Below are positions 1-10,768 of a DNA stretch of 64,000 bases, piece by piece. The notes beneath the pieces were generated by a model, which had not been told where the DNA came from, ran no database searches, and was given only the letters and a program-made list of their open reading frames with translations. Location: NCBI RefSeq assembly GCF_019097595.1, contig NC_080734.1, positions 6,726,892 through 6,790,891 of the forward strand, read 5' to 3'. The number at the start of each line of letters is the position of its first letter. Position 1 is the first letter of the stretch. The position numbers and the translations under genes were made by a program. The stretch is from Hemibagrus wyckioides. Taxonomy: Eukaryota; Chordata; Actinopteri; Siluriformes; Bagridae.

Positions 1-544
1 CTTGATAATCTATAATAAGAATAATAAAATAATCTTATTACTTTTACTAGTTTTAATCTTATGTTAATCTTATTATTTTATCTTCTTTTTAAGCCTTTTT
101 ATAAAATAAATTAGACATTATTTTAATCAAAATAGATTTTAAATTTAAATAATTTTTACTCACATGTGAAAGACAGTGTGAAGGTGTTTGTAACATCGGT
201 TTAGTGTCATTCAGTTAGTCATTTATTGATGCTCCCTTGCGCTGAATAACGTCGCTTTTATTAACGTTAGTGTGGTCTGGAATGTTTCAGGTGATTAAAC
301 AGGTTGGTGGTGTTAACCTTTGGTGTAGAGACCGTGAGTAAACATTGCTTGTAATGCAGCATAATCTAGTTAAAAACCGAAAAAATAGACGATACTTGGG
401 AACGCTCCTCTCTCCTCGTTACACTTCTCTCATTTCCATGAAAATAGATTTAGCTGAACTGTAGTAAAGTAGGATTAAGATGGTGTGGAATCGTGATGGC
501 CATTTTTTAAGGAGTAATCGTGCAGCTCTAGTTCCTAGTTAGGT
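1..544. other. AT-rich intergenic DNA, no gene seen
   Basis: The first part is strongly AT-rich (TTATT/TTAAT runs up to about 160), then more balanced. No exon, RNA gene or recognisable repeat could be supported. Confidence 0.5.
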
Positions 545-955
545 GTGTGTTCAGGTCGGTGGATTCGGGGGGGTGAGAGGGTGCAGTAGACTGGGCGGGA
601 CCGGGTAGGCCGGGAGGGGTTGGGGGGTGGTCATGTTTAGGTAGGTGGAGGGGCAGGGAACGTAGTGTGCGTGACAGGCGGGGCCCACCGGAGGGCGGGC
701 ACGCTTGATAGGTCTGGAGGGGGTGGGGCGGTGGTGTCGTGCTGTGGCCGGGAGGCAGGCGATGGTGTGGGCTGTGTCGGAGCGGGTGGGGTGGGAGTGG
801 GCTGCGTGGTACAGGCTGACGGGGTGGGCCGAGGGGGAGCCTGTTGGGGTAGCTGGGTGGGCTGGGCTGACTGGGGCAGGTGGGTGTGTGAGGCCTGGTG
901 GTGCAGGTGGGTGTGGCAGAATGTGGTGGTCAGTATGCAGTTAGGTGGATAAGAA
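545..955. other. G-rich, strand-asymmetric block
   Basis: The plus strand carries many GGG and GGGG runs separated by short spacers and very few C runs, with a local GC content far above its surroundings. Open frames here on both strands (Gly/Val/Trp-rich on plus, Pro/Thr-rich on minus) are the expected by-product of G-rich low-complexity DNA and have no recognisable domain. It could be a degenerate minisatellite, a G-quadruplex-prone tract, or the edge of a CpG-rich promoter of a gene I cannot identify. Confidence 0.5.
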
Positions 956-1158
956 GGAAGGTAGGTAGTTTTGATGAACCTCCTTTCAACCACGAAAGGC
1001 ACCAAATTGTTTAAAAAGAAACAGATACAGCTCTTTTTCACAGTCCATTCTGTGACGAGCGGTCAATCCCACCATGGGTCAGACACCCAGGTCTAAAGTG
1101 GGACAACCTTTAACCTTTAAAGGACTTGCCAGTTTTGTTTAAATGAATGTTTTATTAA

Positions 1159-1181
1159 TTTATTATTATTATTATTATTAT

Positions 1182-1213
<32 letters not shown>

Positions 1214-1222
1214 TTATTATTT
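1159..1222. repeat. (ATT)n/(AGT)n microsatellite
   Basis: An uninterrupted ATT tract passes into AGT repeats and back to ATT. This ATT-to-AGT form recurs at 10650-10715 and 12183-12235. Confidence 0.9.
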
Positions 1223-1349
1223 TATAATCATTTGTGTTTTAAACATAATATCTGCTGTATGGCCATCCATAAGGACTATGGAGCCTTACTTTTTTTTTTT
1301 TTCTTTTTCTAAGATGTAAATTTTATTTAAGTAGAATTTAAGGTTTTTA

Positions 1350-1690
1350 CATTGCCATTTACGGCATTTAGCAGAAGGCTTTATCCAGAGCAGCTTCCAG
1401 AAGTGCTTTTGAAAACACATCGACACTAGTTCACTAAGAATCACTGAAATTAACCAAAATTAATTCTATCTACTCTAAAATCATAAGTGTTATTATAACC
1501 ATTACAGTGTTTTACTGAATCAGTGTGAAACCAAGCACTGATCCAATAGTGAGTAAAACACACAAGCCCAAATTTCTGAAGGCTCCAGTAGTGCAGCTGG
1601 GGTAATAGCAGTGTGAGACGAGGTGTGGATGTAATGACGGGGTCAGAGCCCTTCTGTAAGTCGCTCTGGATTAGGCCTTCTGCTAATTAC
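1350..1690. repeat. Dispersed repeat with inverted SINE-tail-like ends
   Basis: The left end (about 1351-1392) contains the complement of the 'gtaagtcgctctggataagggc..ctgctaaatg' tail typical of fish tRNA-SINEs. The right end (about 1657-1689) contains the same motif in the forward sense, so the ends form an imperfect inverted repeat about 35 bp long around a non-coding core. This is either two fused SINE relics in opposite orientation or a foldback element. Confidence 0.5.
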
Positions 1691-2274
1691 ATTATATAAT
1701 TATTATTATATATACAGTATCTCACAAAAGTGAGTACACCCCTGACATTTTTGTAAATATTTTATTATATCTTTTCATGTGACAACACTGAACACTCTGC
1801 TACAATGTAAAGTGAGTGTACAGCCTGTATAACAGTGTAAGTTTGCTGTCCCCTCAAAATAACTCAACACACAGCCATTAATGTCTAAACCATTGGCAAC
1901 AAAAGTGACTACACCCCTAAGTGGAAATGTCCAAATTGGGCCAAATTAGCCATTTGCCCTCCCTGGTGTCATGTGACTCATTAGTGTTACAAGGTCTCAG
2001 GTGTAAATGGGGAGCAGTTGTGTTAAATGTAGTGTTATCACTCTCACACTCTCTCATACTGGTCACTGGAAGTTCAACATGGTACCTCATGGCAAAGAAC
2101 TCTCTTAGGATCTGAAAAAAAGAATTGTTGCTCTACATAAAGATGGCCTAGGCTATAAGAAGATTGCCAAGACCCTGAAACTGAGCTGCAGCACGGTGGG
2201 CAAGACCATACAGTGGTTTTACAGGACAGGTTCCACTCAGAACAGGCCTCGCCATGGTCCAGCAAAGAAGTTGA

Positions 2275-2478
2275 GTGCACATGCTCAGTCATATCCGGAG
2301 GTTGTCTTTGGGAAATAGACGTATGAGTGCTGCCAGCATTGCTGCAGAGGTTGAAGGGGTGGGGGGTCAGCCTGTCAGTGCTCAGACCATACGCCGCACA
2401 CTGCATCAAATTGGTCTGCATGGCTGTCGTCCCAGAAGGAAGCCTCTACTAAAGATGATGCACAAGAAAGTTTGCTGA
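2275..2478 (+). pseudogene. Tc1 transposase fragment (DNA-binding part)
   Basis: An open stretch of 67 residues matches the second helix-turn-helix of Tc1-family transposases, with the arginine-rich GCRPRRKPLL segment typical of fish Tc1 elements. The family is normally about 340 residues with a C-terminal DDE catalytic domain; here only part of the N-terminal half survives, preceded by frame breaks at about 2100-2275. It is a decayed transposon remnant, not a host gene. Confidence 0.85.
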
Positions 2479-2792
2479 AGACAAGCAGACTAAGGACATG
2501 GATTACTGGAACCATGTCCTGTGGTCCGATGAGACCAAGATAAACTTGATTCAGATGGTGTCAAGCGTGTGTGGCGGCAAATAGCCTGCTCAAACCTTTT
2601 ATGCAGTGTTTCCCGTGTGTAATTTAAATGAGTTTCACTTTAAATGTAAATTAGTGTAAGAACTGAGTATCCCCCAAATGGCTGGATGATACTGTTGTCT
2701 AGCCGGATGTCCTTAAATGGTCATCACGGTCACGTATACCTTGGCTAGGTATTGTTCTAGGTGTTATCACCCAAATGGTCGGGCAATACTAA

Positions 2793-3388
2793 ATGGTAAT
2801 CACGGTCATGTATACCCTTTGTTCAGGGACAGTTCTTGATGTCTTGCTGCCGCTCCCAGACTAATAATTGATTGGATTAAGTGTTCTAAATGTTTGGTTC
2901 TTAAGAAGAAACATTATGATAAATTTGCCAAGTGGAATGGAGCCATAACCAGTGTGCATGAGGTGAAGTTTCGATGACGGGTAAGATTCTCTGAGGGCCG
3001 AAGGAGGACAACCCACTGCAGGGCTTCACCGCCACTGGGCACCTGCCCGAAATGGGAGGTGTAATCTGTGTAAAGGAAGTGTTGTGATGCTTCAGGGCCA
3101 AAAGCATCAAAGGGGGGACTGTAAGAAACTACAGACTGCCTCAACCCAGATTCCACTCCACAGTACACATCTGAAAGAGCTCATTCCCAAAAAGGCTTAC
3201 ATATCATATAGAAATATCTTTAATTCAAATCAGTTTACCTATTTTGGTATCTTTACATTGGCTTAAAGCAGCGTTACCAAACATTTAGAACACTTAATCC
3301 AATCAATTATTAGTCTGGGAGCGGCAGCAAGACATCAAGAACAGTCCCTGAACTAAGGGTATACGTGACCGTGATTACCATTTAGTAA
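2793..3388. repeat. Foldback element nested in the Tc1 copy
   Basis: About 105 bp at 2797-2903 (tggtaatcacggtcatgtat through aagtgttctaaatgtttgg) reappear as the reverse complement at about 3278-3388, with a few mismatches and a one-base indel. The intervening 370 bp have no clear coding capacity. Part of the left arm motif (atcacggtcacgtatacc) occurs a third time at 2723-2741, in direct orientation. It looks like a non-autonomous element that inserted into, or replaced part of, the Tc1 transposase. Confidence 0.75.
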
Positions 3389-3593
3389 TTTACTCACTTT
3401 TGTTGCCAATGGTTTAGTCATTAATGGCTGTGTTGAGTTATTTTGAGGGGACAGCAAATTTACACTGTTATACAGGCTGTACACTCACTACTTTACATTG
3501 TAGCAGAGTGGCATTTCTTCAGTGCTGTCACATGAAAAGATATAATAAAATATTATAGGTGAGGGGTGTACTGTGAGATACTGTATGTATGTG

Positions 3594-3599
<6 letters not shown>

Positions 3600-3628
<29 letters not shown>
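3600..3628. repeat. (TA)n microsatellite
   Basis: A pure TA dinucleotide run lies immediately to the right of the Tc1 right terminus. Confidence 0.9.
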
Positions 3629-3631
<3 letters not shown>

Positions 3632-4429
3632 GTATGTTATATAATATACAGATCTAATGAGTGCCTTCAGATTTTCTGTATTTTTTCTGTTTATTTTCTG
3701 ATGCAGTTTCAAAGCATTGCGCTATATCTCCTACTGTGTACCATTGTGGATCATGTAGTTCACTGGCTAACATTGGAAATAAAAATCTCAACATTTTTCC
3801 ACTTATGTTTGTCTGGACTTGCTGTTCTTCTTTCAAATTCCACAAGACACACACACACACCACAAGTACGCACACCACAAGTACACAAGGTTAGGCAGTA
3901 ACTTTTAGAATAAAATCCTCAGTTTCATATTGAATTTTCTGAGTTTATTGATTGGGATAGAATATAAATTAAAAAAGGGAAATGGTTAAAGTGATCAATA
4001 TAAAATCATAGAGCTAGAGTTAGGGCTCTTTAATACCAGTCAGTTTTAGTCCATAAAAAGGTAGTGTATTTAAATGCAAATAATTATAAATAAATAGATA
4101 AATCTATAAATGAATTTCTATTTCCACAGACAGGCAGATCCACAGCTTGTATAATCCAGTGAGATTTCTCTGATTTTCTCAGTAGCACAGACGATACAGT
4201 CTGCTTTAGAGAAAACGTCCCACAATCCATTTCTGATCACTTTTAAATAGATTAATCTGCTACTGTATTTTCTTTAGAAAATGGATTAATACATATCTCT
4301 AGAAAATTATAATACCATATCTATCTTTTTCAGCTTTATTTCCAAATTTTCACCTCACAACATCAAACTACTGAAAGTAGTTCTGAAAATGAATAAAAAA
4401 CTGAAAAAGTAGAATATCAGAGATGGAAA
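3629..4429. other. Intergenic DNA, no gene seen
   Basis: AT-rich unique-looking sequence with a short CA/CACAAGTA repeat near 3845-3890. Overlapping frames on both strands lack domains or codon bias and are taken as chance. Confidence 0.5.
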
Positions 4430-4860
4430 AGTCATCAGACTCCTGATTTAATACTTTATAGAGCCACCTTTTGCTTGAAGTACAGCCATTGATCTTTTTG
4501 GATTAGTCTGGTTTAGCTTTACACACCTAGATTAGGGAAAATTTGCCCATTCTTCTTTACAGAATTGCTCAAGTTCTGTCAAATTCCATGGTGAGTGACG
4601 AGGAACTGCTCTTCATCTCTCAAACAGATCAGATTTAAGTCAGGGCTCCGACTTGGCCACTCAAGTACATTCACCTTCCTACCCATAAGCCACTGCGTTG
4701 TTCTTTTGGTGTTATGTTTAGGGTCATTGTCATGTTGGAAGGTGAATGATCTGCCCATCTTCAGCTGTCTAGCAGAGGGACGCAGGTTTTCCTCAACAAT
4801 TTGGATATACTTGGCAGCATCCATTTTCTCTTCAATCCTGAACAATCACTCAGTCCTCGT
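4430..4860 (-). pseudogene. Tc1-like transposase remnant (catalytic end)
   Basis: On the minus strand 4579-4845 reads as the end of a Tc1-family DDE domain: [11 protein letters not shown] contains the second catalytic Asp region and is followed by [11 protein letters not shown]. The expected tail (EHLWD..) is replaced by frame-shifted sequence. Upstream frames and terminal repeats could not be delimited. It is a dead fragment in antisense to clvs2. Confidence 0.8.
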
Positions 4861-5187
4861 TGAAGAGAAACACCTCCACAACATAATGCTGAATTTCTAT
4901 AGGCACTGTACATATAATATAGTATAAAAGAGTATAATGTAGTATCATAGAAACAGTGAGATAGAATTAGTTACAAATATGTCAAGAAGTCCAGTACGTA
5001 CATATTAGTCGATGGAGTAAATATTTACAGAATATTTCTGTTTAGTTTTGGACTTTTACACAGAGTTACAAGGCTAATAGGAGAGGAATCAGCTTCATGG
5101 ATCACCTTAAGGCATCACACCAACTCAGTACCACACCCAGGTCTGTTATAGCACATAGCAGGAGGCCTGGGTTCCAAAAACAGGGTA
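4861..5187. other. Intergenic DNA, no gene seen
   Basis: AT-rich sequence containing short AGTATAAT/TAATATAGTAT near-repeats at 4912-4945. No coding or RNA feature was recognised. Confidence 0.4.
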
Positions 5188-5530
5188 ATACAGTGCCTTG
5201 CAAAAGTATTTGGTGTGTTTCCTCTTTTATTTAGATTTTATGTAAAGGATCTAGTCCAGATTGTTGATGTGGAATGAAACAAATAAGATTAAAACTGCTA
5301 ACTCGGCTAGTAAGAAAACACTTCCTAGTTTTTCCAGCATGAACGACCGCAAACATTCAGTCCAGTTCAGTCTCTCTCTCTCTCTCTCACAATCACACAA
5401 CCTAATGTTTTCAATGTGTTCCAATAAATGTAAAAAATGTGTAAATATTTTCATATTTCCATTGTGTACACATTATTCTTTCTGTATATGAATTTCTGCT
5501 CGTTTTTTTTATGAAGGGTGTCAATACTTC
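5188..5530. repeat. Probable Tc1/mariner-derived repeat fragment
   Basis: It begins with TACAGTGCCTTGCAAAAGTATT, a fish Tc1 terminal-repeat signature, and ends near 5515 with GGTGTCAATACTTCTG, the usual complementary end type. The interior has no transposase and includes a (TC)n tract at 5371-5389. The boundaries are approximate. Confidence 0.5.
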
Positions 5531-5597
5531 TGTTATCTACACAGGACATGTGCAGAGACACTAATATTCCTACAAAGGGGAAAATCCAAAGGAGTTC

Positions 5598-5690
5598 AAA
5601 GAGGAAATCAAATATTTACACAGAGCCCACATTTCTCTTCAGTGCCATGTTTCAGTGATTCAGATTCATCCACAGAGTCGATCAAAGAAA
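5598..5690. repeat. Direct repeat, copy 1
   Basis: This segment (aaagaggaaatcaaatattt onward, through the sequence before the ATTCATCCACAGAGTCGATC motif and that motif itself) is nearly repeated at 5968-6077 in the same orientation. Confidence 0.8.
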
Positions 5691-5967
5691 TGTGAATCAT
5701 TTAACAATTATATTTAAGTTCATATTTTTAATATATAAAAACGATACTGTGTAAAGGATTGTTCCCACGTTTGTTTGTTTGTTTTCCTCAAACAACACTC
5801 CACACACAGCGATAGAACGTTTGATTCAATTTACTGAGTCGGTTCAATGAATCGAACGTCGATAAGATTCAACCGATTCATTTTTGTTCATCCGAATTTT
5901 TGCCTTAGAAAATGTAAATTGTGCACCGTTTACTCACAATTTGTACCTAATATTAAGCTAAAGTTTT

Positions 5968-6077
5968 AAAGAGGAAAGCAAATATTTACACAGAGACGAC
6001 ATTTCTCTTCAGTGCCATTTCTCTTCAGTGTCATTTCTCAGTGATTCAGATTCATCCACAGAGTCGATCAAAGAAAT
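5968..6077. repeat. Direct repeat, copy 2 (internally expanded)
   Basis: It matches copy 1 at 5598-5690 but carries an extra internal duplication of the CATTTCTCTTCAGTG unit. The copies are 370 bp apart. Confidence 0.8.
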
Positions 6078-6078
6078 C

Positions 6079-6180
6079 AGAATCAGCTTTATTCGCCAAG
6101 TGTGCGCAGACACACAATGAATTTGTTTTGGTTTTGAAGGTACTCTTGGTACGTACATATATATATACACACACACACAC
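6079..6180. repeat. Dispersed fish repeat plus (TA)n/(CA)n
   Basis: AGAATCAGCTTTATTCGCCA followed by AATGAATTTGTTTTGG is a common interspersed motif in teleost genomes. A shorter match (AATCAGCTCACTTTCC) occurs at about 8604. It ends in TATATA and ACACAC tracts. Confidence 0.5.
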
Positions 6181-6340
6181 AGGGGCATCTCTAGGGATCG
6201 AGACCCGAATGATTTTAATCTAGCCCCGAATGTTTTATCCCAAAATGTTTCTTGCCCCCGGAGTGTAGAGGAATTAAGTAAATGTTGATGGTTTTATTTG
6301 AGCACTGTTGCGCGTATACTGTACGCGATTTTGATCTCTC

Positions 6341-6369
<29 letters not shown>
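6341..6369. repeat. (CA)n microsatellite
   Basis: A pure dinucleotide run. Confidence 0.9.
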
Positions 6370-6371
<2 letters not shown>

Positions 6372-6415
6372 AACAAGACCTCTAACGGTGTGCTGTGGTA
6401 TCTGGCAACAAGACT

Positions 6416-6625
6416 TTAGCACCGTGGGTCAGACTTGTTTGTCCAGCACATCCCACTGATGCTTGATTGGATTGAGATCTTGGGAATCTGGTGTACAACA
6501 CCTTGAACTCCAGTTTCCTCCAACCATTCCTGAATAATTTCTACAGTGTGGCAGAGAGCATTATCCTCCTGAAAGAAGCCATAATGTTCAACATGAAGGA
6601 GTGTACTTGGTGTAGTAAATAACAA
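6416..6625 (-). pseudogene. Tc1-like transposase fragment, inverted copy
   Basis: The minus strand contains GFFQEDNALCHTVEIIQEW, the catalytic Asp-Asn segment of the same transposase family as the element at 6894-8045 (there FQQDNAPCHKAKMVQ). It is followed by degenerate SPDLN- and EHLWDVLDKQV-like sequence in shifted frames. It is a truncated relic lying head-to-head with the larger copy. Confidence 0.75.
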
Positions 6626-6893
6626 TATATAGCGACATCATGTTCATACTCATTAATTCATATCACTGTATTTCATATACTTTCAAATATGACATATTTC
6701 ATCTATTTATTTTTCTGTTAAGCTCATTACTACTTTATTGCAAATGTCACTTTATTTCTATATAATTCCGTATACATTCTCATCTATTTTATTTCTGTTT
6801 TTATTTGATCTTTATGTTGATTCCATTTTTTGACACCGTTTTTATAAGTATTATTTTATATTATTTATAGTATTTTGATATAATCTGACTATA

Positions 6894-8045
6894 CACCGAT
6901 CAGGCATAACATTATGAGCACTGACAGGTGAAGTGAATAAGACTAATTATCTCCTCATCATGGCACCTGTTAGTGGGTGGGATATATTAGGCAGCAAGTT
7001 AACATTTTCTCCTCAAAGTTGATGTGTTAGAAGCAGGAAAAATGGACAAGCGTAAGGATTTAAACGAGTTTGACAAGGACCAAATTGTGATGGCTAGACC
7101 CCAGTGGGAGCATCTCCAAAACTGCAGCTCCTGTGGGGTGTTCCCGGTCTGCAGTGGTCAGTATCTATCACAAGTGGTCCAAGGAAGTAACAGTGGTGAA
7201 CCAGCAACAGAGTCATAGCTACTGTTGCTCAAATTGCTGAAGAAGGTAATGCTGGTTCTGACAGAAAGGTGTCAGAATACACAGTGCATCACAGTTTGTT
7301 GCGTATGGGGCTGCATAGCTGCAGACCAGTCAGGGTGCCCTTGCTGACCCCTGTGCACTGCTGAAAGTACCAACAATGGGCATGTGAGCATCAGAACTGG
7401 ACCACAGAGCAATGGAAAAAGGTGGCCTGGTCTGATGAATCATGTTTTCTTTAACATCACGTGCATGGCTGGGTGCGTGTGTGTCGCTTACCTGGGGTAA
7501 CACATGACACCAGGATGCACTATGGGAAGAAGGCAAGCCAGTGGAGGCAGTGTCATGCTTTGGGCAATGTTCTGTTGGGAAACCTTGGGTCCTGCAATCC
7601 ATGTGGATATAACTTTGACACATACCACCTACTTAAGCAATGTTGCAGACCATGTTCACCTTTTAATGGAAACGGTATTCCCTGATGGCTGTGGCCTCTT
7701 TCAGCAGGATAATGCACCGTGCCACAAAGCAAAAATGGTTCAGGAACGGTTTGATGAAAACAACAACCAGTTTGAGGTGTTGACTTGGCTTACAAATTCC
7801 CCAGATCTCAATCTAATCGAGCATCTGTATGATGTGCTTGATAAACAAGTCCAATCAATAGAGGCCCCACCTCACAACTTATAGGACTTAAATGATCTGC
7901 TGCTAACATCTTGGTGCCAAATACAACAGCACACCTTCAGGGATCTAGTGAAGTCCATGCCTTGATGGGTCAGGACTGTTTTAGCAGCAAAAGGGGGAAC
8001 AACACAATATTAGGCAGGTGGTCATAAAGGTATGTCTGATTGGTG
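6894..8045 (+). mobile_element. Tc1/mariner element, nearly full length but broken
   Basis: The ends are CACCGATCAGGCATAACATT at 6894 and its imperfect complement ending ATTGGTG at 8045, each next to TA (6892-6893 and 8046-8047). Terminal repeats are short (about 28 bp). The 1152-bp interior carries a decayed transposase in several frames: [20 protein letters not shown] at about 7042-7101 near the N-terminus, then 7504-7884 with the catalytic part. Frame breaks near 7100, 7210 and 7300-7500 make it a pseudogene. Confidence 0.85.
7504..7884 (+). pseudogene. Tc1/mariner transposase, DDE-domain part
   Basis: A 126-residue open stretch includes GGSVMLWAMFCW, the FQQDNAPCHKAK motif carrying the second catalytic Asp, and SPDLNLIEHLYDVLDKQVQS carrying the final acidic residue (Glu). 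The order and spacing are those of DD34E transposases. The N-terminal half is in other frames upstream. Residues are intact locally but the full enzyme is not encoded. Confidence 0.85.
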
Positions 8046-9574
8046 TATTTAAAAAAAGGAACAAAAATTGTAAACAAAAAAAAACAAAAACAAAAACCTT
8101 TCACTACATGCTGTACTGTGTATGATTATGTATGTGACATATAAAATTAAAATTTTAATTTGATTCTCTTCACGACCCTGTTATCTTTGAGAAAGACGTG
8201 TTTTGATGAGTTTTAGATGCATATGTACATACAGTATATATAGGGATCATGGCACTGAAAATAGCTCTGTAGAACTCAAACAAGTACCAGAGCGACACCT
8301 TGTGGTAAAATAAAAAGCAATACTGAATCAATCAGATTGACTGGTTGAGGCATTGATCAAGTCACGGTCTGTGTAAATATAAAGTGACCATGTTCGACTT
8401 GCCAATAAACCAAACCTACTGAATGATGTACAGATTAATCTTACTTTTCAGGAATTCTGCATGACCGGACTGGAGACAAAAAAACAGCTAAGTGTCTCAT
8501 TTGTGCTCATTGGAAGGAGGAAGCTCTTACCGTCATGCTCTTTATCGGATTCTCGGTGTAACGCTTAAGGTGATGAGAGCAGTAGTTTTCACACATATGA
8601 ATCAGAATCAGCTCACTTTCCAAGATTTCGGCCCTTGAGGCTTTTGTGTAATTTGTTAGGTTGGTGTTGGTGTGCATCAGTTACCACAGATGAGTGCACT
8701 AATACACAGTTTCTAGTGTGTGATGAAATTGCTTAGTGGTCCAAAGTTGGATTAAAAAAGAAACACTTGAAGAGAATAGACAATGAATATGATTTTTAAT
8801 ATAGATTTAAAAACATGTGTAATTTAATCTATCTGATTGCATATTATAGTGTTTTTAACTGTGTTAACCATTTTAGAGGTGAAGCATTTAAAAAGAGAGA
8901 GAAGGAAAGAAGCTTATTGATTTATTTTTTCTGTTATCTCAACAACCCTACATATTTTAAGTCATGCTAAAATTGGTAAACATTTATTTTTACCCGTATA
9001 CAGTCACACTCTGCTACTGTGAAGGAAATGGACTTATCAAACATTTATCAGTAAAATAATTATTTTATGGCCGCAAGTCTGACGATGAGTAAGGACTCAT
9101 CAGGTTGGTTTTCAGTATGAGATGTTGTTCCCTCTGTTGGGATAACCTTACATCAAATTACATCACACTTATATATACCATTATTAAGCACCAAAATCTC
9201 CAACATAATTCTTTCTATTGCAAATATTTTCTAAATATTGTCAAATTTAAGTACTATTTTATTAGAATTTTTTTTTACATTTTTATTTCATGCTGGAAAT
9301 TAAACTTTTTCTATCAAACTTTTTCAGGTGTTTATTTCTAAAGTGTTTATGTCTAGGAATAATGGTCTTTGTTAACATTTGTTATATAATAGTCCCATAG
9401 TGAGAAATATTCTATAACATTTCCTTTATTCGAAATATCGTGATTCTTTTTTTTTGGAAGTCAATATGCAATTGTAAAGGAACAAAAAAAAAAAATCAGG
9501 AATAATAATATTCATGTGCATAATAACCTTGAGTTGGCATTTGATGATTGACGTTTTCATTCATGCTATCAGCC
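8046..9574. other. Intergenic DNA, no gene seen
   Basis: AT-rich sequence with A- and T-runs (8060-8095, 9428-9500). The small frame at 9105-9341 is Phe/Tyr/Ile-rich and looks like AT-rich noise. Confidence 0.5.
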
Positions 9575-10020
9575 ATATCACTGTGCTGAAATTAAGAGCC
9601 CTAAGTGACTGCCTGCCAAGTTATCAACCTTATCTTTCCCTAAAAGCCCAAGGACCAAAACCTTAAAAATAGAAGCCAAAATGGTTGAGTGACCCAGTTT
9701 ATAGTGACAGCTGCTCTTCTGCAACAAAAGCAATTCTGAATGCAAGAAGAACCACTCATTGGATTTTCTCTGCATCTCCCTGAGTGGCCTTAGCGAATGT
9801 AATTATCGTTCCTCCATCCCCGTGTCCCAAGGGAGCCCTCCCTTCTCTTTCAAACGACTCAGCTGTGTGTCCCCGTGCCCTCTGCACCTCCCCATTTACA
9901 TGTGGCCTTATCCTTAACGCCCTGCATATCAGCCCCCACATCCTAATACACCAGCCAGCTGTATCTCCTGATGCACCATTACCCTTCTTTTTTTCTTTTT
10001 TTTTTACTTCATCATAAAAA
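9575..10020. other. Non-repetitive, GC-richer non-coding block
   Basis: About 445 bp of higher-complexity, more GC-balanced sequence stands out from AT-rich flanks, about 3.6 kb upstream of the clvs2 start. There is no convincing coding frame: the 90- and 77-residue frames overlap on opposite strands and lack domains. It may be a conserved regulatory element or a degraded unknown exon. Confidence 0.3.
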
Positions 10021-10408
10021 CACAGCAAAAAACAAATAAATTTTCCAGATAGAAAAATTCAAATGATTTTTTTAAAACTCTCGGATTAGGATTAAGTTGT
10101 ATGTGAAGTCTTGAATTAACAACTAAGTAAAATAATATACAGGGTGTGCATTAAGTCCAGAATGTATAATCATACAATTAATGTATATGTTTGAAAAAGA
10201 TCTGAGCAAGGATGAATGAATACAAATAAAACTATTCGTCAGAAATCAAAATAAAATAAAGCATAAATATATAAGTAGAGACTATTATTGTTTATTGACT
10301 GGATATTAAGAAAAATCTTATGTAAATTGTCATCTAATTTTATTTTATTTTTAAATTCTCCTGTCATGCTGAACTTGTAAAAACATGGAGAATTGAAATG
10401 TATACAGA

Positions 10409-10410
<2 letters not shown>

Positions 10411-10445
<35 letters not shown>

Positions 10446-10649
10446 CAGTCATCCATTTTCTGTACCACTTATCCTACCCAGGGAAGCTGGAGCATGGGGG
10501 ACATGGGACACAAATCAGGAAACACCCAAGACATCAAACACACACTCACACACCCAATCACACTGTATGGACAGTTTTGAGATAGAAACACAAACATAGG
10601 GCAGAGTTGGGAACTGAACCATCAACCTCCTTGGTGTGAGGCAAATGTG

Positions 10650-10692
<43 letters not shown>

Positions 10693-10768
10693 GTAGTAGT
10701 AGTAGTAGTAGTAGTATATAAGTGTATGGCCTCCATCAAAATCCTTACTGAATATCTGAAAAGTATAT

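Larger units (their letters stand above)
1715..3583 (+). mobile_element. Tc1-like DNA transposon, internally rearranged
   Basis: Terminal inverted repeats of about 200 bp begin CAGTATCTCAC at 1715 and end with the complement at 3583. Each is flanked by TA (1713-1714 and 3584-3585), the target duplication of Tc1/mariner elements. The left half keeps transposase sequence: 2100-2290 resembles the first helix-turn-helix region and 2275-2478 encodes the second DNA-binding region (SAASIAAEV, HQIGLHGCRPRRKPLL). After about 2580 (codons for a GVKRVWRQ-like segment) the catalytic DDE half is missing. It is replaced by unrelated DNA that includes the foldback at 2793-3388. The relic cannot encode an active enzyme. 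Confidence 0.88.

Noticed and set aside
637..1041. 134-residue Pro/Thr/His-rich minus-strand frame and overlapping plus-strand frames
   Set aside because: They arise from a G-rich low-complexity tract, have no domain or splice partner, and overlap on both strands.
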